NCBI GenBank assembly: GCA_042095835.1
Contig: JBELML010000030.1
Coordinates: 1-49,116 of the forward strand
Source: DATFKA01 sp042095835
GTDB taxonomy: Bacteria > Bacteroidota > Bacteroidia > Chitinophagales > Saprospiraceae
Direction of reading: 5' to 3'
Length of the DNA: 49,116 nucleotides
How positions within the stretch are numbered: position 1 is the first letter of the stretch; each line of letters begins with the position of its first letter. Under the pieces are notes generated by a model that saw nothing but the letters and a program-made list of their open reading frames with translations, did not search any database and was not told where the DNA came from. Of the stretch, positions 34,405 through 42,151 are shown in pieces. Made by a program: the position numbers and the translations under genes.

Positions 34405-35277
34405 TCAAGGTGCTTCATTAAAGAAGGCCCAGATTCTGGAGACCAGGAAGTCGTTGGTACTAAAAGTACTCAATTGTGGTGCATTTTCTACAATATGGTA
34501 GCGCACTTTCTTCCCTCTGATACAGTTGGGAAAGTTGTAAGTGCTGACATCGTAGTCGCCCCAACTTTCTATACTCAACTCCGGAGAAATCGCACAATTC
34601 AATCCCTGGCTCCAATCTTGGGCGCTGGCCGCAGCAGATAGTAGATTGTAGCCTCTGCTTGTTTCGCCACCTTCTACTGGAGCAAAGTTGTCGATACCGC
34701 CATTAAGCTGAAATACAGAAATGACTTTAGCAGGATCGAGGGCGGCCACTTCTGTTGTTTGTTGTCCGTATAAGGTGGCGATTCCTTCAAAGTAATTGGT
34801 TTCTTTGCCCAATCGGTTGACGAGTACAGCTCCTTCTTCAAAGCCTACTGCATAGATTCTATCTTGCTGAGCGGTGGCAATCTTGCGCACTTCCAACATT
34901 AGGCGATCTACAAAGGCAAGGTCATCGGCAAGGTTATCTGCTAACCCAGCATTCCAGGTATTCTGGTAGCCCTGCGGAAAAATTCCGATGAAAGATTCCA
35001 ACTCGATCAAGGATTTCGCACCTTCTAAAAGGTTAAGCGTCTCCTCCGCATCCCAGGTTTGGTTATGGAAAAAAATCATCACCGGATAAGATGCCTTTGA
35101 CTGTCCCGAAGGATACTTAATCAAGGCACTGCGATCTACAATCTGGCCATTGACTTGCTGTAGGAAGCTAACAGGTACGATGCTTTGGGAAACACTAACA
35201 CTAGAGCCCAGGTCATCTCTATCTGTACAAGAAAGGCAGCAAACCGTAAGTAGTAGAAATAAGACGTAGTGCTTCAT
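34405..35277 (-). CDS. Lipoprotein with degenerate PHB-depolymerase/LpqC-like alpha/beta-hydrolase domain
   Basis: Lipoprotein of 290 aa (lipobox VCCLSC, Cys17). The body follows the LpqC/PHB-depolymerase pattern: YPVMIFFHN strand, GIFPQGYQNTWNAG, DDLAFVDRLMLEV and DRIYAVGFEEGAVLVNRL. At the nucleophile elbow, where GxSxG is expected, it reads G145-F-E-E-G149, so Glu147 replaces serine. The catalytic-acid loop (LNGGIDNFAPVEGG) is kept, but the terminal GGHxWP segment is replaced by ENAPQLSTF, so the catalytic His also seems lost. It is therefore probably a non-catalytic binding protein, or uses different chemistry. Neighbours: sulfatase upstream, hydroxylase downstream, same strand. Confidence 0.72.
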   Translation of the reverse strand: MKHYVLFLLLTVCCLSCTDRDDLGSSVSVSQSIVPVSFLQQVNGQIVDRSALIKYPSGQSKASYPVMIFFHNQTWDAEETLNLLEGAKSLIELESFIGIFPQGYQNTWNAGLADNLADDLAFVDRLMLEVRKIATAQQDRIYAVGFEEGAVLVNRLGKETNYFEGIATLYGQQTTEVAALDPAKVISVFQLNGGIDNFAPVEGGETSRGYNLLSAAASAQDWSQGLNCAISPELSIESWGDYDVSTYNFPNCIRGKKVRYHIVENAPQLSTFSTNDFLVSRIWAFFNEAP

Positions 35278-35338
35278 AAGAGATCGTTTGGTAAAAGACT
35301 AGATTTAGATTTCCGTTCACTTACAAGGAAGTTCGGAA

Positions 35339-36703
35339 CTATTGTTTAGATTCTGAAATCAATCTTTCTAAATCCTGTTTTAATGTCTTTTGTATTTCCA
35401 AATACGCTGGCAGTCCCGCTAGATTCTGCAACTCCAGTGGATCAGATGCCAGGTGGTACAATTCTTCGTGATCTGGATGATCCACGTATCTGAAGTATTT
35501 CCACTCTTGATTCCGAATACCTTCACTGGCGGGTATATGTTCAAAATCCCATAAGTGTTCACAAAGAAATTGTTGACGCCAATTAGTGGGAGCAGCCCCC
35601 TTTAAAAAAGGAAGGAGGCTTTTTCCCTGCATACTTTCAGGGATAGGAATATTCAAAAAATCCAACATAGTCGGAGCGATGTCTATGTTCAAAGCTAGCT
35701 CATTGATATCATGGTGCTGCGCTCTTCTAGGGTCGTAGATAATCAAGGGCACCCGCAAGGCATTATCATACATCAGCCACTTGCCCGCGAATTGCCGTTC
35801 TCCTAAGAAATAGCCGTTGTCTCCGAGCAGGATAATGATGGTATTGTCAGCTAGGCCTTTCTCTTCCAGAGCTACTCGGATTTGTCCGATCGTACGATCA
35901 ATTGCGGTAATCATTCGGTAGTATCCTTTTACGCTATGCTGGTATTTGTCCTGCGTATCGTAGCGCCAATACCAACGCACTCGATTGAAACCCGTTTTAA
36001 CAAAATCTGGTTGTTCCTCAAAATGAGCATCTTCTGCATTAGGAGGTAATGGAATCTGGATATCTTGGTAAAGCGTATCTACTGCTCTGGGCCAAATATA
36101 TTGATCAGGAGAGCGGTCTTCGGCATGTGGTGCATTGTAGCTGAGATTCAAGACAAAAGGACGATCGGCTGGGACATTGTTGATAAAATCTACGGCACGA
36201 CGTCCCATCAGATCCGTAAGATGGATATGGCCGTCACTTTTCGCATCAAATCGCCAGTAAAAATTGGTGTACTCCGGTTGATAAACGTCAAACAAGGCCG
36301 TATCTAGGCGTTGTTCCAAGCGTAGTCCCAACTTTCCTAAAAAGCCGGTATAGAAGCCCGCCTCTTTAATCAAATGGAAATAACTGCGCTGTATCTGTTC
36401 AACGGAAATCGGTGGTTTTTGGAAGGTATAATCGTGTTGTCGCTCGTACTGACCTGAGATAATACTGGCTCTACTAGCTGCACAGATAGGCGTGGTGACA
36501 AAGGCATTTTCAAAGTAAACACCCTCTTTGGCTAATAGATCCATTTCTGGCGTCTGGATGATTTCATTACCAGCATATCCGAGGGCATCCCAGCGCTGAT
36601 CATCGGTGAGCAGAAAAATGATATTAGGAGGCTTTTCTGTCTGAGCCCAAATGTAGAAACTCGTACACAAAAACAAGCAACAACTCATCCAAACTATCCG
36701 CAT
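35339..36703 (-). CDS. Formylglycine-dependent sulfatase (S1 family)
   Basis: 454 aa with a signal peptide (MRIVWMSCCLFLCTSFYIWA). Metal-binding IIFLLTDDQRWDALG (D34/D35), formylglycine motif C74-A-A-S-R78 (CxAxR variant) followed by ASIISGQY, and LGDNGYFLGE near 295-304 supply the active site. The overall pattern is like iduronate- or heparan-type and choline-type sulfatases. It is a second, clearly different sulfatase from that at 25130. Located periplasmically; substrate unassigned. Confidence 0.9.
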   Translation of the reverse strand: MRIVWMSCCLFLCTSFYIWAQTEKPPNIIFLLTDDQRWDALGYAGNEIIQTPEMDLLAKEGVYFENAFVTTPICAASRASIISGQYERQHDYTFQKPPISVEQIQRSYFHLIKEAGFYTGFLGKLGLRLEQRLDTALFDVYQPEYTNFYWRFDAKSDGHIHLTDLMGRRAVDFINNVPADRPFVLNLSYNAPHAEDRSPDQYIWPRAVDTLYQDIQIPLPPNAEDAHFEEQPDFVKTGFNRVRWYWRYDTQDKYQHSVKGYYRMITAIDRTIGQIRVALEEKGLADNTIIILLGDNGYFLGERQFAGKWLMYDNALRVPLIIYDPRRAQHHDINELALNIDIAPTMLDFLNIPIPESMQGKSLLPFLKGAAPTNWRQQFLCEHLWDFEHIPASEGIRNQEWKYFRYVDHPDHEELYHLASDPLELQNLAGLPAYLEIQKTLKQDLERLISESKQ

Positions 36704-36730
36704 AAACTTATGGTTTTAAGGCTTTCAAGT

Positions 36731-37180
36731 CTATAATGATTTCACAAAGCAGAGGCTATTTTCTACCACAATGTATTGTCCATAATTTGGGGTACGTTGG
36801 TATCCTCTTTTTTGATAAAGCTGAACTGCTTCTACCTGGCGTTGCCCAGTCTCCAACACGCATTTCTCATAGCCCAACTCCTTGGCCCAAACCTCTAGTC
36901 CACCTAGTATTTGGCTAGCGACGCCCTGGCCACGTGCCTGAGGATCGACGTACATGCGTTTGACTTCCATCGCTTTGTCATCAAAGGCTTTCACTGCTCC
37001 GCAGCCTACCGCTTGGCCATCTAGGTAAGCAACCATCGTATGATTGAGTTTGGCAATACCATTATACTGAGCGTAGAAAGCATGATCTTCACCATCTACC
37101 ACTGCGAGATAAGCATCGAGTTGGCGGACAAGGTCTACAAAATCCTGATCCTTGGAGTTGGTTCTTTTGAGCGTAAGCAT
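36731..37180 (-). CDS. GNAT-family N-acetyltransferase
   Basis: 149 aa, a complete single GNAT domain. VKRMYVDPQARGQGVASQILGGLE holds the acetyl-CoA pyrophosphate loop (Q/R-x-x-G-x-A), and the preceding AVGCGAVKAFDDKAMEV gives beta4. The C-terminus ETGQRQVEAVQLYQKRGYQR is the usual beta5-alpha4 region. The acceptor substrate is unknown. Codirectional with the DUF2911 pseudogene. Confidence 0.9.
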   Translation of the reverse strand: MLTLKRTNSKDQDFVDLVRQLDAYLAVVDGEDHAFYAQYNGIAKLNHTMVAYLDGQAVGCGAVKAFDDKAMEVKRMYVDPQARGQGVASQILGGLEVWAKELGYEKCVLETGQRQVEAVQLYQKRGYQRTPNYGQYIVVENSLCFVKSL

Positions 37181-37209
37181 CTGTGTAGGTTTGTAGTAAT
37201 AATCCTACT

Positions 37210-37794
37210 TTATGCGCATTTATGCAAGTGGTAAGGTTTATTTTTTAGAATATCAAGGTATTGCGTATTGATGGTAATAGGAATTTGGAGACGCTCCCAT
37301 TGTAAAAGCAATCGACCATACTCAAACCCGAGGCTTTCAAAGTGGTAGCTGAGTTGATTGGTGAATGGCCCCTCAAAAGGTAAAATTTCAACGCTCAGTG
37401 CATTTTCTTCAGGATTGTAACTAAAGCTCCCCCATTGTTTTGCTTTTTTACTAAAAATGACCGTCCATTTGCGATGCTTTTTAGGAATTTTAAAAAGCGC
37501 ATACTGGCCAGCTGCTAGTGCTTCTCCTTCGATGAGCACATCTTCACTAAAAGAAATCGTGGTGGCCTAATTTGCTCCTGCGCGCCAAACTTCATCATAG
37601 GGCACCAGGTCACCCCAAATCACTCGATTTTTGGTAGAGGGGCTTCCATAGCGCAGTTCAATCTCCGTAAAGCCTATCTGGTGATAAATCCCACGGTCAG
37701 GACTCTCCCTAGGAACAAGTCCAATTTGGTACTGAGCAAACAAGGGGCAGGACAATAGAAGAAAAAGGCTAAAATTCAGCAAGCGCATAGTCAA
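37210..37794 (-). pseudogene. DUF2911-family protein gene interrupted by one in-frame TAG
   Basis: Reading from ATG 37794 gives a signal peptide and the DUF2911 start, ending VIWGDLVPYDEVWRAGAN then TAG (37567-37569). The same frame continues without shift as ATTISFSEDVLIEGEALAAGQYALFKIP and WTVIFSKKAKQWGSFSYNP to the normal C-terminus at 37210, 194 codons in all. Family members read GANEATT at this point, so GAG to TAG, a single base change, explains the break. A recent nonsense mutation or sequencing error fits best; readthrough or translation of two halves is possible. The gene lies 28 bp downstream of the DUF1028-TPR gene. Confidence 0.85.
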
Positions 37795-37822
37795 GTGATT
37801 TATCTTTTAGAAAGACGTATTT

Positions 37823-39043
37823 CTAGGGCAGACGTTGCAGGTAGCTTTGGGCTTCCACATTTTTGGGATCCATTTTTAAAGCTTGTTTTATATAAGATTT
37901 CGCTTTGGCATTTTCCCCATTAAAGGCAAAGCTTTTCCCAATGAGATAAAGTAAATAACTAGAGGTTTCTTTCTGCTCGAGGAGCTTTAGGGCAAGCTGG
38001 AGTGCTTCCTCATCAGCATCCATTCGTAGCAGCATACTCAAGGCCGCTTCCCAGTCCTTTGTACTGAATTGATCTTCCTTGATCAAACCTGCCATAACCT
38101 TTTCTTCTTTCAGGAAGTAAAAAGCGGGCAGCTGAACGACCCATTGAGGGTTCTCTTCGAGCGCTTTGACAATCCAAGCTGCTGCTTGCTCAGTATCTCC
38201 CATCATCGCGTGTACTTGTGCGATACGCCCATACATACCTTCCCAACCTTCTAATAATTGCTCAGCCTCCTTGAGTTTTTGATTGGCACGTGCTGAGTTA
38301 CCTGCCCGCCAAGCATAGCCTGCTTGATTGAGTCGAATACGTCCATAATGATGATCCAGTAAAGTTTGTAAATCTTGGAAAGGCTGCCTCGAATTGTCTA
38401 CTCTGAGGTCTATTTGATTATACCAATTATTTTGGCTACCCTTCACCATTAAAGCTGCCGATTGCTTGCCAGTGACTTGTCCTCCAGCTTGCTGTCCTGC
38501 CAGGAGCGCAGCCAAAAGACGCTCTGCTAAGGTACCCGCTTGGCTTTGAAAGGTTTGGGACATCCGGCTCAAAACCTGCTCGTCAAGCTGATTACCTAAG
38601 ACTACAAAATTTTGGCCATATTGATGGTCTGACTTTCCACGCCAAAATTTTAATGCCTCTCCCGTGAAGGCATAAGTATTGCCTTGAGCATCTATTCCAG
38701 CTACCTGCCGATAATGACTAGATTCATCTTTTGTTTTTGTAAATTCTACCGCCTCTTGGACGGATTTACCAGTACGAAGCTGTGCTAAACCATGGAGGCC
38801 ATAATCGGGTTCGGTCTCCGCAATTACTGCAAAAGCTCCAAGGCCTGCTTCGATATAGATCGTAGAGTTACCAACATAAATATTGTGCGTAGCTACAGCG
38901 ACGCCCCATTCTTGAGCTACCGAATCGTAGCCGACGATAGCAAAGGTAGCATTGATGTTTCTACCAGTAAGCAAACTAGGTAGATTTTGGGCGGAGATAG
39001 AAAAGCTAAGCAATAGACATAGGTAGAAGCAGGCAAATTTCAT
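37823..39043 (-). CDS. DUF1028 (Ntn-hydrolase-like) protein with C-terminal TPR repeats
   Basis: 406 aa, signal peptide 1-18. The DUF1028 domain (about 28-235) begins INATFAIVGYDSVAQEWGVAVATHNIYVGN and includes EPDYGLHGLAQLRTGKSVQEAV, DAQGNTYAFTGEAL and AGTLAERLLAALLAGQQAGGQVTGKQSAAL. The fold is Ntn-hydrolase-like, although activity in the family is undefined. The C-terminal ~150 residues are three to four TPR units (IRLNQAGYAWRAGNSARANQKL; AKSYIKQALKMDPKNVEAQSYL), suggesting protein contacts in the periplasm. First gene of a probable unit with the DUF2911 and GNAT genes. Confidence 0.85.
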   Translation of the reverse strand: MKFACFYLCLLLSFSISAQNLPSLLTGRNINATFAIVGYDSVAQEWGVAVATHNIYVGNSTIYIEAGLGAFAVIAETEPDYGLHGLAQLRTGKSVQEAVEFTKTKDESSHYRQVAGIDAQGNTYAFTGEALKFWRGKSDHQYGQNFVVLGNQLDEQVLSRMSQTFQSQAGTLAERLLAALLAGQQAGGQVTGKQSAALMVKGSQNNWYNQIDLRVDNSRQPFQDLQTLLDHHYGRIRLNQAGYAWRAGNSARANQKLKEAEQLLEGWEGMYGRIAQVHAMMGDTEQAAAWIVKALEENPQWVVQLPAFYFLKEEKVMAGLIKEDQFSTKDWEAALSMLLRMDADEEALQLALKLLEQKETSSYLLYLIGKSFAFNGENAKAKSYIKQALKMDPKNVEAQSYLQRLP

Positions 39044-39068
39044 CGGATGATCATAGTTTGATATTGAT

Positions 39069-40334
39069 CTAATCTAATAAATCTCCAATGCCCAGCATAT
39101 CTTTTTTGACTACAATTCCTTTCTCGTCGATTAAATAACTAGACGGAACGCCGTGTACCTCGTATAAGGTCTTTGCTCGGCCACTCCAACCATCGAGATC
39201 AGATACATTATGCCAAGAGATACCTTGCTCTTTAGAGCCTTTCTTCCAATTCCGATCATTGTCTAAGGAGAAATGGACAATCTGATATTTTTTAGAGAGC
39301 TGATCATAGTGCTTCTTAATTTGCTGATTGAGGCGCTTTGCTGTGGGGCAGCCTGCACTCCAAAAGTTTAAAAGAATAGGACGGCCTTCCAAATCAGAAA
39401 GTTGGAAAGGATGTCCATTAATGTCAATCGCTTCAAAGTCAACGTATCGATCTCCTTCTATTACCTGGCGTTCGTAAAGATAATAGTGTAATCCTTTACC
39501 ATACCTGGAGGCTTTGAGATAAACAGGCAATTGCTCGTAGCGATCTTTCACCTCTTCTCTTAGTGTAAAATCCCGGTCGTGGTAAGTAAGATTCAATCCC
39601 AAATACGACTTGATATTCTCTAAGCCATATCTCACATTCAAATTTGATTTGATATCTGATAGGAAGCCTGCCTTCTTCATCAATCGTTGCTTGTGCTCCT
39701 TATCTTTATATTTCCCATCCAAGATACTATCAACAACTGGCTGTAACAGCCGATCAATTGGATGGCTAAGTCTTTCCAATTCTGTGAGTAAAGCCTGTTC
39801 TTTTCCTCCTTTGACTATAGCCACATCCAGTTCTTGATAGGAAGCAGCTAACACAATACTTTCGCCAGGTTCTATCATGATGGCTTTGGAGTATTTCTTT
39901 TTTACAATTAACAAACCTCGTCCTGGCTCTACAATATCAGCTGCTAACTTGAACTTCCCTCGAAAGGAGACTGCCCGGGCAATGATTTCTTGCCTATCCA
40001 TATCAAATAGAGCCACGCTACTCAGCGTTGGTAGGTCTTTAATCTCTCCACGGATCTGAATGTCTGTATCACTAGCAGCAAAACGATTCTGAAGTGATGA
40101 GCGAATACTTAACCAGTAAGGATATAAATTGAATTGTTGTAAGAAGGAAATCGTAGAAAGATTTTGTCCGTCTTCAGCATTGAAGCTTTTGGACTGATCA
40201 TACCAAGCATTCGTTTCTATAATACTTGGATCAAGTTCTTGCACCGCTGTAAACTGAGCAACGATTAAAAGGCCAGAGATAAAAGCAAGTCCGTTTTTTA
40301 GAACACGAGAGAGGGATTGCAAAAGGGGCTTCAT
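39069..40334 (-). CDS. TlpA-like thioredoxin-fold protein lacking the second active-site cysteine
   Basis: 421 aa from the preferred ATG 40334, which starts directly at a hydrophobic export signal; the frame is open to 40382. The N-terminal half resembles the DUF4369-type domain that precedes thioredoxin in Bacteroidota. The C-terminal TlpA/ResA-like domain (about 305-421) has FQLSDLEGRPILLNFWSAGCPTAKRLNQQIKKHY; where C-x-x-C is expected only the first Cys (329) remains and the second is Lys. The cis-Pro region VPSSYLID is kept. It can still form mixed disulfides or act as a peroxiredoxin-like or chaperone-type domain, but normal dithiol exchange is unlikely. Confidence 0.8.
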   Translation of the reverse strand: MKPLLQSLSRVLKNGLAFISGLLIVAQFTAVQELDPSIIETNAWYDQSKSFNAEDGQNLSTISFLQQFNLYPYWLSIRSSLQNRFAASDTDIQIRGEIKDLPTLSSVALFDMDRQEIIARAVSFRGKFKLAADIVEPGRGLLIVKKKYSKAIMIEPGESIVLAASYQELDVAIVKGGKEQALLTELERLSHPIDRLLQPVVDSILDGKYKDKEHKQRLMKKAGFLSDIKSNLNVRYGLENIKSYLGLNLTYHDRDFTLREEVKDRYEQLPVYLKASRYGKGLHYYLYERQVIEGDRYVDFEAIDINGHPFQLSDLEGRPILLNFWSAGCPTAKRLNQQIKKHYDQLSKKYQIVHFSLDNDRNWKKGSKEQGISWHNVSDLDGWSGRAKTLYEVHGVPSSYLIDEKGIVVKKDMLGIGDLLD

Positions 40335-40467
40335 AGGGTTGGAATTTGTGTGTTGAAAATTGAATCTTTTAGAAAGATGCACTTTTTTTTGATATTGGTG
40401 CGTGGAAAAGTAGGACTATTTGGGTCTATAGGTAAATAAGCAATTATCTTACTTAAAAAAAACAAGA

Positions 40468-41064
40468 ATGCCTTTATCCATTTCATGCTACCAAATCGAT
40501 ACAAGTGATACCCGAAAAATGCGACTTTTCAATAAAAGTATTGATCGAAACCATCGCATTGTAGGCTTCCAAGCAATGGAGGAAACGGATGATATCAAAC
40601 AAATTAATCAAGTCATTGAAGACTATAAAGAGGGGCAACGGCTCCAACGACGAAAAGCTAGTTCTTATGTACTCTTTAGAAGTTTTCAAAAGCAATTGCA
40701 GCCCTTCGCCTCCTTCCAATACGTATTTATAGCCACACACATGAGGAGTATCTTTGTGAATGAAGCAAACGCACAAAACCTAATAGTAAAAAAGCCAGAG
40801 CAGGAAGAATACGCTATTTTACCGATGGAAAAACTCATCATTCCTGCCTTTAAAATACGATATCTTGAAAAATGTATAATAGGCTTACAAGAAATGTCCA
40901 TTCCTTTTCTGAATCCTGATCATACTGACAAAAAAAGCATTCAAGAATTAGAGGCTGAACAGTATGAAGAAGGATTATGGTCCATCAGTGCATCGAAACA
41001 CCAAGTAGGAACAAATTTAACTACAACCAGCAGCAATCTACTAGCTTTTGATTTCTCGGAATAA
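40468..41064 (+). CDS. Unrecognised 198-aa protein
   Basis: No family recognised. A soluble protein without signal or TM segment, with a mixed alpha/beta composition: N-terminus MPLSISCYQIDTSDTRKMRLF, a charged helix VIEDYKEGQRLQRRKASSYVLF, a strand-rich middle (FQYVFIATHMRSIFVNE) and a polar, probably flexible C-terminus. It is divergent from the TlpA-like gene and followed 93 bp later by the NTF2 protein gene. Coding status is supported by length and by codon and amino-acid balance like that of its neighbours. Confidence 0.6.
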   Translation: MPLSISCYQIDTSDTRKMRLFNKSIDRNHRIVGFQAMEETDDIKQINQVIEDYKEGQRLQRRKASSYVLFRSFQKQLQPFASFQYVFIATHMRSIFVNEANAQNLIVKKPEQEEYAILPMEKLIIPAFKIRYLEKCIIGLQEMSIPFLNPDHTDKKSIQELEAEQYEEGLWSISASKHQVGTNLTTTSSNLLAFDFSE

Positions 41065-41157
41065 TACAAGCAAAATCTCTACAAAACTTGGCTATTCATC
41101 TAGACGAACATCGACTTTTCCCAACTTATCCTTAGCTTACAGGTAAAAAGGAGCAAC

Positions 41158-42021
41158 ATGAAAAAATGGATATTGATCATCGGATTAGTGATACCTTCTT
41201 TCCTAACGGCACAAGACACTGACGAACGCAGCGCTGTCATTGGCACTATTCAAGCAATGTTTGATGCCATGCGCGCAGGCGATAGTAGTGCGCTGAGTCC
41301 CCTCTTTGCCCCAGAGATGCAGATGATGACCACTTGGTACGATAAGGAGGGCCAACCCCAATTCAGATTGGGATCAAAAGAGCGATTCCTGAATGCCGTA
41401 GGCACACCACATGATAAAGTCTGGGACGAACGCATCTTTGGCTATGATGTACAGATCGACCAGACGATGGCTACCGTATGGACGCCTTACGCTTTCTTTG
41501 CGGGCGAAGACTTCAGTCACTGTGGAGTGAATGCTTTCCAATTGTATAAAAGTACTGAGGGCTGGAAGATCGCACAGATTATGGATACGCGCCAGCGTCA
41601 AGGTTGCAAAACAGAAGCCACTGATCTCCAAAAAGAACTGGAAACGCTAGTCGCCAACTGGCACCAAGCTGCTACCGAGGCAGATGAGGACACCTACTTT
41701 GGAAGTATGACGCCCGAAAGCGTATTTATCGGTACAGATGCCTCTGAACGTTGGGTCAAATCCGAGTTCATGACCTACGCCGAATCTGCTTTCCAAAAAG
41801 ATACCGCCTGGGATTTCAAAACGATCAATCGCACCATCACTGTGAGTGAAGATCAACGCCAAGCTTGGTGGGATGAAAAACTCGATACCTGGATGGGCAC
41901 CTGTATGGCAACTGGTATACTCACCAAAACCGAGGCTGGTTGGAAGATCGCGCACTACCAACTGTCACTAGCTGTACCAAATGAGAAAATTGATGATTTT
42001 AAGAAACTCTTGAAAGAGTAG
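41158..42021 (+). CDS. Exported protein with two NTF2-like (SnoaL/DUF4440) domains
   Basis: 287 aa; signal peptide MKKWILIIGLVIPSFLTAQ. Domain 1 (about 25-148) has VIGTIQAMFDAMRAGDSSALSPLFAPE, a lumazine-binding-like NTF2 start, and ends FQLYKSTEGWKIAQIMDTRQ. Domain 2 (about 158-287) repeats the pattern ELETLVANWHQAATEADEDTYFGSMTPESVFIGTDASERW ... ILTKTEAGWKIAHYQLSLAVP, as in SnoaL_3 proteins. A tandem, exported pair is unusual; the two copies are diverged, so fusion of two family members is more likely than recent duplication. Ligand or enzymatic role unknown. Confidence 0.82.
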   Translation: MKKWILIIGLVIPSFLTAQDTDERSAVIGTIQAMFDAMRAGDSSALSPLFAPEMQMMTTWYDKEGQPQFRLGSKERFLNAVGTPHDKVWDERIFGYDVQIDQTMATVWTPYAFFAGEDFSHCGVNAFQLYKSTEGWKIAQIMDTRQRQGCKTEATDLQKELETLVANWHQAATEADEDTYFGSMTPESVFIGTDASERWVKSEFMTYAESAFQKDTAWDFKTINRTITVSEDQRQAWWDEKLDTWMGTCMATGILTKTEAGWKIAHYQLSLAVPNEKIDDFKKLLKE

Positions 42022-42026
42022 GGGGA

Positions 42027-42066
42027 GTGACGTAGTGACGTAGTGATGTAGCGATGTAGTGATGTC
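42027..42066 (+). repeat. Tandem octamer repeat GTGAYGTA x5
   Basis: Units GTGACGTA, GTGACGTA, GTGATGTA, GCGATGTA and GTGATGTC follow the NTF2 gene stop by 5 bp; a further ATAGTGATGTAATG lies at 42094-42106. The array is in the convergent gap before the helicase gene. Confidence 0.8.
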
Positions 42067-42115
42067 TACTTACGCTAAAGCTTCGGTAGATAAATAGTGA
42101 TGTAATGGAGGGAAT

Positions 42116-42150
42116 ACATAACACATAGCACTTGACACATAGCACATAGC
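42116..42150 (-). repeat. Degenerate heptamer repeat, five units (minus orientation)
   Basis: On the minus strand: GCTATGT, GCTATGT, GTCAAGT, GCTATGT, GTTATGT. It shares an 18-mer (TGTGCTATGTGTCAAGTG) with the array at 14276-14310. It adjoins the helicase stop codon. Confidence 0.75.
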
Positions 42151-42151
42151 A

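Noticed and set aside
25130..36703. Polysaccharide-utilisation locus around the sulfatases and TonB receptor
   Set aside because: No SusD-like protein or glycoside hydrolase, and the two sulfatases are 9 kb apart among unrelated genes.
42027..42150. CRISPR-like short repeats
   Set aside because: Units are 7-8 bp, tandem without spacers, and no cas genes are present.
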